Below, one piece after another: positions 1 to 8,053 of a stretch of 11,988 bases of DNA (the stretch's first letter is position 1; each line of letters begins with the position of its first letter). The translations under genes were made by a program, and so were the position numbers. The notes beneath the pieces are model-generated. The model ran no database searches. It had not been told where the DNA came from and worked only from the letters and a program-made list of their open reading frames with translations. The DNA lies in contig JADJRK010000002.1 in the NCBI GenBank assembly GCA_016712285.1, positions 1 to 11,988 on the forward strand, written 5' to 3'. This DNA comes from Planctomycetota bacterium. GTDB lineage: Bacteria > Planctomycetota > UBA8742 > UBA2392.

Positions 1-239
1 GTCCGCGTCCTCCTGGATCGCGGCGCGCACGATGTCCGCGACACTGCGATTGTGCCCGAGATGCACGACTCGCCGCCGCCAGCCTGTAGCAGTCGTCGGA
101 TCATGTTGATGGCGGCGTCGTGGCCATCGAACAGGGACGCGGCGGTGACGAACCGCAATGTTTCCCGTTGCACCGCAGGATCGCCGCCCGCCTGGTCCGC
201 CGGCGTAGCACGCCGTACATTCTGCTGCGCTGTCGACAT
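1..239 (-). CDS. icmF: IcmF-type fused acyl-CoA mutase (isobutyryl-CoA mutase family), N-terminal fragment
   Basis: This is the first ~80 residues of a cobalamin-dependent acyl-CoA mutase; the rest lies beyond the left edge. IcmF proteins interconvert isobutyryl-CoA and butyryl-CoA (some act on related branched acyl-CoAs) and carry their own G-protein chaperone domain. Seen: a start ATG at 239-237 with an AGGAG ribosome site at 250-246, then a short variable leader. Next comes LRFVTAASLFDGHDAAINM, the opening strand of the B12-binding domain, with a DGHDAA stretch resembling the DxHxxG cobalt-ligand motif. One base is missing at about 67-69 (GAGTC where GAGGTC is expected). Beyond it the frame changes and reads VVHLGHNRSVADIVRAAIQE, typical of this family. 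It is divergent from the TetR gene and probably under its control. A stand-alone methylmalonyl-CoA mutase small subunit or MeaA homologue is less likely because the B12 domain is N-terminal. Confidence 0.8.
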   Translation of the reverse strand, partial: MSTAQQNVRRATPADQAGGDPAVQRETLRFVTAASLFDGHDAAINMIRRLLQAGGGESCISGTIAVSRTSCAPRSRRTR

Positions 240-245
240 AAGACA

Positions 246-250
246 CTCCT
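246..250 (-). promoter_or_regulatory. Ribosome binding site of icmF
   Basis: AGGAG on the minus strand, six bases before the ATG at 239-237. It fixes the mutase start. Confidence 0.6.
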
Positions 251-278
251 GGAACACTGCTACGGCAGGCGCGCTAAG

Positions 279-302
279 TTACCGAGTGGTAATATAATTA
301 CC
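279..302. promoter_or_regulatory. Probable TetR-family operator made of three alternating half-sites
   Basis: TTACC at 279-283, GGTAA at 288-292 and TTACC at 298-302 form two overlapping perfect inverted repeats that share the middle half-site, with spacers of 4 (GAGT) and 5 bases. The element lies between the divergent icmF and TetR genes. It covers the candidate -10 box of the TetR gene and the expected transcription start of icmF. A site this placed would let the adjacent TetR protein repress both directions. The repeats are seen; the binding protein is inferred. Confidence 0.6.
293..298 (+). promoter_or_regulatory. Candidate -10 box for the TetR/catabolic operon
   Basis: TATAAT, a perfect -10 match, in the spacer and edge of the operator. 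No recognisable -35 box lies 16-18 bases upstream, where the sequence is GC-rich. Transcription would begin near 305, which argues that the ATG at 304 is not the translation start and favours the TTG at 347. Confidence 0.45.
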
Positions 303-306
303 GATG

Positions 307-335
307 AGTATCGAACGACGGCTGTCGGATGTCAA
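307..335 (-). promoter_or_regulatory. Candidate promoter of icmF
   Basis: On the minus strand TTGACA (335-330, perfect -35) is followed after exactly 17 bases by GATACT (312-307, four of six -10 positions). Transcription would start near 300, inside the triple half-site operator, about 60 bases before the icmF ATG. The position next to a repressor site fits a regulated divergent promoter. Confidence 0.45.
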
Positions 336-340
336 AGGAG
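334..340 (+). promoter_or_regulatory. Ribosome binding site deciding the TetR start
   Basis: AAAGGAG followed by a six-base spacer and TTG at 347-349. This is the strongest Shine-Dalgarno match in the leader, and it supports a TTG start over the upstream ATG at 304, which has no such site. Confidence 0.55.
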
Positions 341-346
341 TCGAGC

Positions 347-1045
347 TTGTCCCGCAAAACCTCAGCTTCAAGCAGCGACGCAGTACGCGCGCGCCGCTGG
401 CCAATGCCGCGCCACCGGAATCGCCCTGGTCCCGACCTCGACGACGAGCACAGGAACGAGAAATCAAGCGCGACGCAGTGATTCTCACAGCGGCGCGCGC
501 CTTTCAACAACGCGGCTACCACAACACATCACTCGATGATCTCGCGGGCCTACTCGGCGTCACCAAACCAACGCTGTACCACTACGTACGCAACAAAGAG
601 GAAATCCTGTCGGAATGTTTTCGCACGGGGGCCTCGACCAAACACGCACCGGCCTACGCGAGGCTGACGCCAGCGACGCCCCGGCACGCGAGCGTCTTTG
701 CAATCGTGGTACGTCAGCTACGCCGCCGCCATTGCTTCCGATTTCGGCTGGTGCATGGTGCGCGCCGAGGATCAGGATCTCAGCATCGAGATGAGTTCGG
801 CGATCAAAGCGCTGAAATCGGAGATCGATCAGGGTTTGCGCCGGCTCATCCGCGCCGGCAGCGCGGACGGTTCCATCGCGCAGCGCAGGACCCCAAGCTG
901 GCCGCATTCGCGCTCGCCGGCGCGCTCAACTGGATGGGCCACTGGTGTCGACCCGACGCCGCACCTGACGGCCGATCAGGTGGCAGACGGATTTCTAGAT
1001 TGTTCGGTCTGGGCCCGACCCCCAAAAGCGCACCGAGCTCGATAA
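347..1045 (+). CDS. TetR/AcrR-family transcriptional regulator (frameshifted)
   Basis: Likely repressor of the divergent mutase and the downstream catabolic genes. Start: AAAGGAG at 334-340 sits six bases before TTG 347, the best supported start. An open frame from ATG 304 also exists but begins at the predicted transcription start. A base is missing near 452, after which REIKRDAVILTAARAFQQRG opens the DNA-binding domain. The recognition region GVTKPTLYHYVRNKEEIL follows, the classic TetR helix-turn-helix (about 475-610). A G5 run at 627-631 breaks the frame. The ligand domain continues as GLDQTRTGLREADASDAPAR, then SYAAAIASDFGWCMVRAEDQ (to about 880), then LAAFALAGALNWMGHWC, then TADQVADGFLD. 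At least six indels are needed. The end is uncertain: TAA at 1043-1045 or, in the third frame, TGA at 1071-1073. The family is sure; the regulated genes are inferred from position. Confidence 0.85.
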
Positions 1046-1092
1046 TGGTGGTCGCAAGCGGCTCAGCCAGTGAGCCGGAGAGAGTAAACAAG

Positions 1093-2273
1093 ATGTCGAA
1101 TCAAGTCGTAATCGTGAGTGCCAAGCGCACGCCGGTCGGTGCCTTCATGGGCGCATTGTCTGGCGCTACCGCCATTGACCTCGGCGCCGCCGCCATCAAA
1201 GGCGCCCTGGATGCCGCTGGCATCGCTGGCAAAGATGTGCAGGAAGTCATCATGGGCTGCGTGTTGCCCGCCGGGCTTGGCCAGGCACCTGCACGCCAGG
1301 CTGCGCTTTCGCGGCGGGCATTCCCGTGGGCACACCGGCGACGACCATCAATAAGATGTGCGGCTCTGGGCTCAAGGCGATCATGCTGGCAGCCGACCAG
1401 ATTCGTGCGGGCGATATCGACGTTGCGGTTGCCGGCGGGCTCGAGTCGATGTCCAACGCACCCTATCTGCTACCTAAAGCGCGCGCTGGCATGCGCATGG
1501 GGCATGGAGAAGTCCTGGACCATATGTTCTACGACGGACTGCAGAGCCCATTCGATGGCCAGCTGATGGGCTGCTTCGCCGAGAATACCGCCGACAAGCA
1601 CAAGTTCACGCGTGCCGAGCAGGATGCGTTTGCGACCGAATCGACCCAGCCGAGCCGTGCGCGCCGTGGAATCTGGGCGCGTTCGCCGACGAAGTCGTTA
1701 GTGTCACGGTCAAAGGCCGCAAGGGAGACAGCGTGGTCGACAAGGACGAAACGCCCTACACAGTCGATCTCAAGAAGATCCCGCAACTGAAACCGGCATT
1801 CCGCAAAGATGGTACGGTGACAGCGGCGTCGTCTTCGTCCATTTCCTGACGGCGCGGCGGCCGTCGTGTTGATGAGCGAAAAGACCGCCTTGGCCCGGGG
1901 TCTCGCTAAGCCGCTGCGCGTCGTCGCCTACGCCAGTCACGCACAGGAGCCAGAGTGGGCCCACTACCGCGCCGTCGGGCGCTATCAAGAAGACGCTTGC
2001 AAAGCTTGGATTGGCAGCCGGACCAGGTGGATCTCCATGAGGTCAACGAGGCGTTCGCGGCGGTCACGATGGCGGCGATGGGATATCGGCTTCGCCCATG
2101 ATCGCACCAACGTCAACGGCGGAGCCTGTGCGCTCGGGCATCAACTGGCGCCACGGGCGCGCGCATCGTGACCACCTCGTGCTACATTGCGCAAGCGCGG
2201 AGGCAAGCGCGGGCTGGCGTCGCTTTGCATTGGCGGTGGCGAAGCGACCGCGCTGGCGCTCGAAATCATCTGA
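1093..2273 (+). CDS. Acetyl-CoA C-acetyltransferase (thiolase), frameshifted
   Basis: Degradative/biosynthetic thiolase: acetoacetyl-CoA (or 2-methylacetoacetyl-CoA) + CoA to acetyl-CoA + acyl-CoA, cytosolic. The ATG at 1093 follows GGAGAGAG (1077-1084). The N-terminus reads MSNQVVIVSAKRTPVGAFMG. After an indel near 1308-1316 the frame gives NKMCGSGLKAIMLAADQ with the nucleophilic Cys at 1359-1361 (about residue 89, as usual). GGLESMSNAPYLLPKAR follows. Further indels lie near 1650-1670. A T at about 1847 creates a false TGA in SSSIS|DGAAAVVLMS. The C-terminal catalytic parts are readable: HEVNEAFAAV (near 2050), GGACALGH with the catalytic His at 2139-2141, and CIGGGEATALALEII with the second catalytic Cys at 2226-2228. 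Reconstructed length is about 393 residues, normal for the family. The next gene starts 13 bases after the stop. At least eight indels; no catalytic residue is lost. Confidence 0.92.
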
Positions 2274-2286
2274 GCAGGAACACACG

Positions 2287-3057
2287 ATGAACATCAAAGA
2301 AATTCGGGCCGTTATTTCAGGTGGCGCTTTCCGGCTTGAGCAACGCGCCGTTGCCCATCTGGTCGCGCAGGGCGCGAAGGTCGCGTTGCTCGATGTACAG
2401 GAAGGTCCTGGGCAGGCAGCGGCCAAGGCTTTGAGCACCGCTGCCAGCTTCGTCAAGTTGCGACGTGACGTCGGAAACCGAAGTCAATGCGGCGATGGAG
2501 ACGCTCGCGCGCGCATGGGAGGCATCAACTGCTGGTCAATTGCGCTGGCGTGATTGGTGCCGGGCGCGTGCTCGGCAAGAACGGGCCGATGGCAGCCGAG
2601 TTCTTCACCAAGGTGATCCATATCAACCTGATCGGCACTTTTCTGTGCGACAAGGCCGCCGCGGCGATCATGCAGCACAACACACCGGAATGCTGATGGC
2701 GAACGGGGCGTGCTGATCCACACCCTCATCGGTAGCCGCATTCGAAGGCCAGATCGGCCAGGCCGCCTACTCAGCGACCAAAGCCGGCGTAATGGGCATG
2801 GTGCTGCCGCTTGCGCGTGAGTCCGCGCAGTTCGGCATTCGCGTCTGTGCGATCGCACCAGGCATTTTTCGCACGCCGATGGTCGCTGGACTGCCGCAAG
2901 AGGCGCAGGACTCCCTCGGCAAACAAGTACCATTCCCACCGCGCCTCCGGCAAGCCCGAGGAGTTCGCGCAGCTGGTGCAGACTATCGTCGAGATCGCAA
3001 TGTTGAATGGCGAAACCATCCGGAGCGGATGGCGCCATTCGGATGCAACCGAAATAG
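2287..3057 (+). CDS. HSD10-type 3-hydroxyacyl-CoA / 2-methyl-3-hydroxybutyryl-CoA dehydrogenase (SDR family), frameshifted
   Basis: An NAD-dependent short-chain dehydrogenase of the HSD17B10 type, which oxidises 2-methyl-3-hydroxybutyryl-CoA (isoleucine pathway) and short 3-hydroxyacyl-CoAs. The start ATG has AGGAA at 2276-2280. Removing one T near 2320 restores the glycine-rich motif SGGASGLSNA, and a compensating shift follows within about ten codons. Then come VALLDVQEGPGQAAAKAL, VNCAGVIGAGRVLGKNGP (structural Asn), the serine region near 2725, and AAYSATKAG with catalytic Tyr 2768-2770 and Lys 2780-2782. The C-terminus APGIFRTPMVAGLPQ, QVPFPPRL, LNGETIR and DGAIRMQPK is close to that of human HSD10. 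Reconstructed length is about 257 residues, as expected. The TAG at 3055-3057 is the stop in the restored frame. At least seven indels. A general FabG reductase is less likely given the HSD10-like tail and the thiolase neighbour. Confidence 0.88.
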
Positions 3058-3079
3058 CCGCAGTCGTGAGGAACCAACG

Positions 3080-4708
3080 ATGACAAACGAGGCGATCGAA
3101 CGTGACGTCATGGAGTACGACGTCATCGTGGTCGGCGGCGGACCGGCGGGTCTCGCCAGCGCGATTCGCCTGAAAACAACTGCAGCCGAACCTCAACGTC
3201 TGCTTGCTGGAGAAGGGCTCGCAGATCGGTGCGCATTCGCTGTCGGGTGCCGTGATGGAACCGGGCCCGCTGGACGAGTTGTTACCCGCGTGGCGGCAAG
3301 CCGATTTGCCGATTTGCGTGCCTGCGAAACGCGACGAGTTCCGTTTGCTGAACCGCACCGGTAGTTACAAGCTGCCGTATATTCCGCCGTCGCTCCACAA
3401 TAAGGGGAACTTCATCATCTCGTTGGGTGGGCTCAATATCTGGCTGGCCCAGCAAGCCGAGAATCTCGGCGTCGATGTGTTCGCCGGCTATGCGGCCGCG
3501 AGCCTTCTGTACGACGACGCGGGCGCCGTAGCAGGCGTGCAAATCGGCGACATGGGCATCGAGAAGAACGGTGAACGCGGTCCGAACTTCACGTCTGGAC
3601 CCGAGGTGCGCCAAGCTCACGATCCTGGCCGAGGGTTGCCGGGGCAGTCTGACCAAACAACTCATCGCACGCTTCAAGCTGGAAGCCAACTGCGATCCGC
3701 AGAGCTATGCGCTGGGTTTCAAGGAACTGTGGCAATTGCCCCGGGTCGTACCGAAACCGGTCTGATCCAACACTCTTTCGGCTGGCCCGTCGATCCTAAG
3801 ACCTACGGTGCGGCTTTCTCTATCACCTCGACAACGACCGCGTATACATCGGCTATGTCGCCGGCCTCGACTATGCCGGCCCGGAACTTCAGGCCGTTCG
3901 AGGCGTTTCAACAGTTCAAGAATCATCCCGAAATCAAGCCGCTGCTCGACGGCGGCGAGATCGTCGCCGCTGGCTGGCGCGCGCAGCATCGCCGCGGGCG
4001 GCTGGCAGTCTCCGCCACAGATGGAAATGCCGGGTGCCTTGTTAGTGGGCGATACTGCGGGTTTACCAACGTTCCAAAGATCAGAAGGGCATACATCAGG
4101 CGATCCGCTGCGGCGCGTTGGCGGCCACGCATTTCGTCGAAGCCGGCCAGCCGGCTGGTTTCGACGCTCGCTGGCGCGCATCGGCTGGCGGACGCGAGTT
4201 GAAGAAAGTACGCAACGTGAAGCCGGCCTTCAAGCGCGGCCTCTGGGTCGGGCTGCTGAACGCGGGTCTCGAAACGGTGACCGCCGGCAAGCTGCCGTGG
4301 ACTTTGAAGAATCAGGCCAGCTACGCAGCCATCAAGCGAGTGGATGAGTATCAGTCTCCGGATCGCGGCTGGGCGATCGCACGCCACCGCGCGACCGGCT
4401 CGCATCGGTATTCTCTTCGCCCCGACGACCCATGACGAAACCAGCCGGTGCACTTGCATGTGCGGGATACGACCATATGCGCAACTCGCTGCGCGGCAGA
4501 GTATGACAATCCGTGCACGCGATTCTGTCCGGCACACGCCTCTGAAATGGTGCCGGACGACAATGGTGGCAAGCGCTTGCAGATCAACGCCGCCAATTGC
4601 GTCCACTGCAAAGCCTGCGATATCAAGGATCCGTATCAAATCATCGATTGGGGTGACACCCGAAGGCGGCTCAGCCCTAACTACCAAACCCTGGTGAGCA
4701 ACGGATGA
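3080..4708 (+). CDS. Electron transfer flavoprotein:ubiquinone oxidoreductase (ETF-QO), frameshifted
   Basis: A membrane-surface FAD and [4Fe-4S] enzyme that takes electrons from ETF, hence from acyl-CoA dehydrogenases, and reduces ubiquinone. ATG 3080 has GAGGAA at 3068-3073. YDVIVVGGGPAGLASAIRL is the FAD-binding Rossmann motif. An extra A in the A4 run at 3173-3176 shifts the frame, which then reads LNVCLLEKGSQIGAHSLSGA and onward through NFIISLGGLNIWLAQQAENL. ILAEGCRGSLTKQL follows, then ALGFKELWQLP, FEAFQQFKNHPEIKPLL, GALLVGDTAG|GFTNVPKI and LKKVRNVKPAFKRGLWVGLL. The cluster ligands are intact: Cys 4526-4528 in RFCPA, and Cys 4598, 4607 and 4616 in NCVHCKACDIKDPYQ. An extra G in 4650-4653 breaks the last stretch, and the stop is TGA 4706-4708. 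Length about 543 residues fits the family. At least ten indels. A FixC protein is excluded by the fused ferredoxin-like C-terminus. Confidence 0.94.
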
Positions 4709-4718
4709 GGTACGGGCG

Positions 4719-6224
4719 ATGAGCGAGCCGTTGTGGCGCCCTGCCCCGCAGCGCATCGCTGCTGCCAACGTCACGCGTTTCATCGATTGCGTCAATGCGC
4801 GGCGCAGTGCCGAGATTGCCGATTACGCTGCCCTATACGAATGGTCGGTCGAGAACCCTGCGGAGTTCTGGATCGAGCTGGCGCACTTCGCCGACGTGCG
4901 CGCCGACTGAGCACGGGTCTCGCGCTGGTGGACGGCACACGACTGCCGGGCGCCAGAGTGGTTTCAGGCGCGCACGGCTCAACTTCGCCGCCAACCTGCT
5001 GCGGTTCCGGGATTCGAGTGAAGCGCTGGTGGCCGTCGATGCGCGCGGCAACAGACGTGCGCTCACCTACCAACATCTTTTTGGCCAGGTAGCACGCGTC
5101 GCTCAGGGGCCTGCGGGCTGCCGGAGTTGTCGCGGGCGATCGGGTTGCAGGCTTGCTGCCCAATGTCCCGGAAGCAGCCATCGCCATGCTGGCAACTGCC
5201 AGCATCGGCGCAACCTGGTCTGGCTGCGCGCCCGATGACGGCATCGAACAGTGGCTCGACCACTGCAGACAGATCGCGCCCAAAGTGCTGTTTGCTGTCG
5301 ATGGTTGCGATCGCGGCGCCGGGGCACCTGGCATTCTCACCCAGGTACGGCAGCGGGTGCCATCCGTCGAACTGATCGTGGGCCCGGCAGGCCCCGACGC
5401 GAGGGCATTCGAACAGTTCGGCACCGCCGCTCACGACATAGACTTTGCCTCACTACCCTTCGATCAGCCACTCTACATCACTCGTACAGCGCACACTTCG
5501 AGTGTCATCCACGGCGCCGGTGGCGTACTGCTGCAGCAGCAGAAAGAGCACCTGCTGCACATAGACGTCCGGCGCGGTGACCGCTTTGTTAGTCAACAGC
5601 GCTTGCGGTTCGCCGCAATGGCATTGGCTGAGCGCGCTGGCCAGGTGCAACCTGGTGCAGTACGACGGTGCTCCGGACTCGCCGGACGCCAGCGCCCTAT
5701 GGCGGTTGGTGGACGCCGAAGCGATCACGATCCTGAGCACTGACGCGATCCACCTGCAGACACTGCAGCGAGCGGGCGAGCAGCCTGGTTTGCGACACGA
5801 CCTCAAGACCTTGCGCACGATCTTGTCCACCGATCCAGCGCTGCCGCCGCCAATCTACGACTACGTGTATCAATACATAAAGGCGGACCTGCTGCTGGCA
5901 GCGATCGCGGGCCTGGCCGAAGGCCGCGGCTGGCTTCTGGCTGAGCAGCCCCGTCCTGCCGGTGTATCGCGGTGAGCTTCAGACGCGTGGTTTGGCCTTG
6001 CAGACTGACGTCGTCGACGAGTCGGGGCGGCCGGTGCGGGGCAAGCCGGCAGTCTCGTTTGCAGGGCGCCATTTCCGTCCATGCCGCTCGGGTTCTGGAA
6101 CGACCTGGACCGCACGCGCTACCGGTCGGCCTACTTCGAACGCTTCGATAACGCCTGGTATCACGGCGACCTCGCCAGGACTACCGAACACGACGGCATC
6201 GAACTGCTGAGCCAGCGCGCATGA
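4719..6224 (+). pseudogene. Acetoacetyl-CoA synthetase, frameshifted and lacking the C-terminal domain
   Basis: An acyl-adenylate-forming ligase: acetoacetate + ATP + CoA to acetoacetyl-CoA, feeding the thiolase. It starts at ATG 4719, 10 bases after the ETF-QO stop, and reads MSEPLWRPAPQRIAAANVTR. A missing G at about 4908 turns ADWS into a stop. Beyond it LNFAANLLRFRDSSEALVAV, LLPNVPEAAIAMLATASIGA, TWSGCAPDDGIEQWLDHC and HGAGGVLLQQQKEHLLHIDV are typical. RTILST, YDYVYQYIKADLLL, SSPVLPVYRGELQTRG, PFPSMPLGFWND and YFERFDNAWYHGDLA continue the alignment. Three signatures are not readable: the ATP loop (YSSGTTGxPK, 5470-5512), WMMWxW (5585-5640) and SGGTD (AIAGLAE near 5900-5925). After TEHDGI the text goes straight to ELLSQRA and a stop, so the roughly 150-residue C-terminal lid domain, including its catalytic Lys, is absent. 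Family certain; activity doubtful if the sequence is correct. Confidence 0.88.
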
Positions 6225-7336
6225 CCAAGCGCAAGTCTGTACTCGCGGATCTTTACTTTGCCGAAGCCGTGAAGCGCGGCTTTCAGACCGACCCGGCGCA
6301 ACTGGCGGCGCTAGTACTGCTCGAGAGGTTGCGGCGTGAACTCACCAAGGCCACTCGACCGCGCAGTCTCGCCAGCCGCCTAGCACTGCATTGGGTGGCC
6401 GTCGCGCGGCCGCTGGCGCCCGCGGCGTCTACTTGTGGGGCGATGTCGGCCGCGGCAAGACGTGGCTGATGGACCTGTTCTTCACGAGCCTTGCGTTCAG
6501 CGAGCGCCGGCGCAGTCACTTCTACCGTTTCATGCCATGAGGTGCATGCCGAGTTGAAGACACTCAAAGGTGAATCCGACCCGCTCGAGATGGTCGCAGA
6601 GCGCATCGCCAAAGCAACGCGCGTACTGTGCTTCGACGAGTTGTTCGTCGCCGATATCGCAGACGCCATGATACTTGGCGGATTGTTCGGGGCGCTGATC
6701 CGCTACGATGTCGCACTCGTGTTCACGTCCAACGCCACCCCACCGGCCATATCACGGTGGCCTGCAGCGGCAGCGTTTTCTGCCCGCGATCGCACTGCTC
6801 GAGCAATACACTGGTCGTCGAACTCATGGGACCGCTCGACTATCGCCTGACACAACTCACGCGCGCGCAGCTGTTATCTCGAGCAGCTGATCCCGGCGCC
6901 AGGATACGCTGGCGGCGCTATTCGACGATTTGGCGGACGGTGATGAAGAAACTGACGGCTACACTCGAAATAGACGACCGCCGGATTCCGGTGCTGCGCG
7001 AGAGCGACAACGTCGTATGGTTCGAGTTCGCGGCGTTGTGTGACGGCCCGCGCAGTGCGCGGACTATATTCACCTGGCGCGGGAGTACCAGTCGGTGTTG
7101 ATCTCCAATGTGCCCGGTGTTCGACTTGAGCAACGAGAACGCCGCGCGACGCTTCATTACACTCGTCTGACGGGTTCTATGACCGCGGAGTCAACCTGAT
7201 CTTGTCCGCCGCCGCACCTGCGCAGCAGTTTCTATCGCGGCGACCGCTTGAAGTTCGAGTTCGAGGCGGTACGGCCAGCCGGCTGATCGAAATGCAGAGT
7301 CGCGACTACCTGGCACGAGTGCACGTCGCCAGCTGA
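6221..7336 (+). CDS. zapE: ZapE/AFG1-family P-loop ATPase, frameshifted
   Basis: A cytoplasmic AFG1-like ATPase; in E. coli ZapE associates with the Z ring, while mitochondrial AFG1 handles inner-membrane proteins. Its ATG overlaps the previous stop as ATGA (6221-6224), indicating translational coupling. The N-terminus MTKRKSVLADLYFAEAVKRG is recognisable, then an indel in 6340-6420. Walker A GDVGRGKT lies at 6439-6462 in YLWGDVGRGKTWLMDLFF. SHFYRF, then HEVHAELKTLK follows with an extra C near 6537. Walker B VLCFDELFVADIADAMIL has Asp-Glu at 6635-6640, then ALVFTSNA (sensor 1). Next are FLPAIALLEQYT, VVELMGPLDYRLTQLTRAQL, DRRIPVLRESDNVVWFEFAA, YIHLAREYQSVLISNVPVFD, FYDRGVNLILSAAAPAQQ and the C-terminus RLIEMQSRDYLARVHVAS, stop 7334-7336. 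About 370 residues, normal. At least eight indels; both Walker motifs are intact. Confidence 0.9.
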
Positions 7337-7355
7337 CTACCAGTCCGGGTCGGCC

Positions 7356-8007
7356 TCACTCGCGGTCAGGTTGCTGGTCAGGTTCCGCCTGCGCAAAGGG
7401 CGCCACTCGGGCGCACTCCGCGGCAATGCGCGCGATCGTCGGGAACGCTGCGAGATCGACTCCGAGCGTCGCGCGGCGTACACCTGTGGATAGAGGCAGC
7501 AATCCGCGAGCGACACGGCCGCGCCATGGCAGTAGCGCCCAGTTGCAGGCTCCGCCGCCAACCGTGCCTCCACTGCCTCCAGGCCGCGCGAGATCCAATG
7601 ATGCAGCCAGGCGTTGATCGCAGCCTTGTCCAGCTGCAAGGTGCCCGACAGATAGCGGGTGACGCTGGAATTCTGCAACGGCTGGATGTCGCTCACGATG
7701 ATCTGCGCCAACCCGCGCACACACGCCCTGCCGGCCGGATCGTCCGGCAACAATGCAGGCGACGGAAAGACCTCCTCGAGGTACTCGAGTATCGCCATCT
7801 GACTGGTTGATCACCCCGCCATCGTGCACCAGTGTCGGCACGCGGCCCTGCGGGTTGAGCTGGCGATAGGCTGGCAGATTCTGCTCGCCACCGTCGCGGA
7901 TGAGATGGACTGGGCATGACTTCGTAGGCGATGCCCTTCACGCATTCAGGGGCAATGCGAACCCTAAAGCTCGCCGAACTACGCCAGTAAGTATGGAGCC
8001 GCAACAT
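7356..8007 (-). CDS. maiA: Maleylacetoacetate isomerase (zeta-class glutathione S-transferase), frameshifted
   Basis: A glutathione-dependent cis-trans isomerase, maleylacetoacetate to fumarylacetoacetate in tyrosine degradation (or maleylpyruvate in gentisate pathways). The start ATG at 8007-8005 gives MLRLHTYWRSSASFRVRIA; the Ser-Ser pair is the zeta-class active-site signature. KGIAYEVMP follows, then after an indel HLIRDGGEQNLPAYRQLNPQ and GRVPTLVHDGGVINQS. An extra base at about 7797 precedes MAILEYLEEVFPSPALLPDD. The helical domain gives ACVRGLAQIIVSDIQPLQN, AWLHHWISRGLEAVEARLA, GRYCHGAAVSLADCCLYPQV and YAARRFGVDLAAFPTIARI, with a base missing near 7478. The stop chosen is TCA 7356-7358, giving the natural end AEPDQQPDRE; another stop at 7337-7339 in a different frame abuts the zapE stop. 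About 217 residues is standard. No fumarylacetoacetase is visible here, so the substrate is not certain. No terminator is seen between it and zapE. Confidence 0.88.
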
Positions 8008-8053
8008 CAGGCGAAGATTGTAACTAATCCGGCATCCAACACCAGCTTTGGAA

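Noticed and set aside
1841..1850. In-frame TGA in the thiolase as stop-codon recoding or selenocysteine
   Set aside because: Family sequence resumes in a different frame right after the TGA, so a one-base insertion explains it. No Cys is expected at that position and TGA serves as a normal stop elsewhere.
2484..3086. Minus-strand open frame of 200 codons
   Set aside because: Antisense to the HSD10-type dehydrogenase including its Tyr-Lys site; a compositional shadow.
3923..4795. Minus-strand open frame of 290 codons
   Set aside because: It is antisense to ETF-QO, whose cofactor motifs are unmistakable. The frame has no recognisable domain and stays open because of the GC-rich codon pattern.
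7337..7339. TAG stop for maiA directly abutting the zapE stop
   Set aside because: The frame that reaches it gives an unlikely tail. The frame ending at 7356-7358 keeps the typical isomerase C-terminus.
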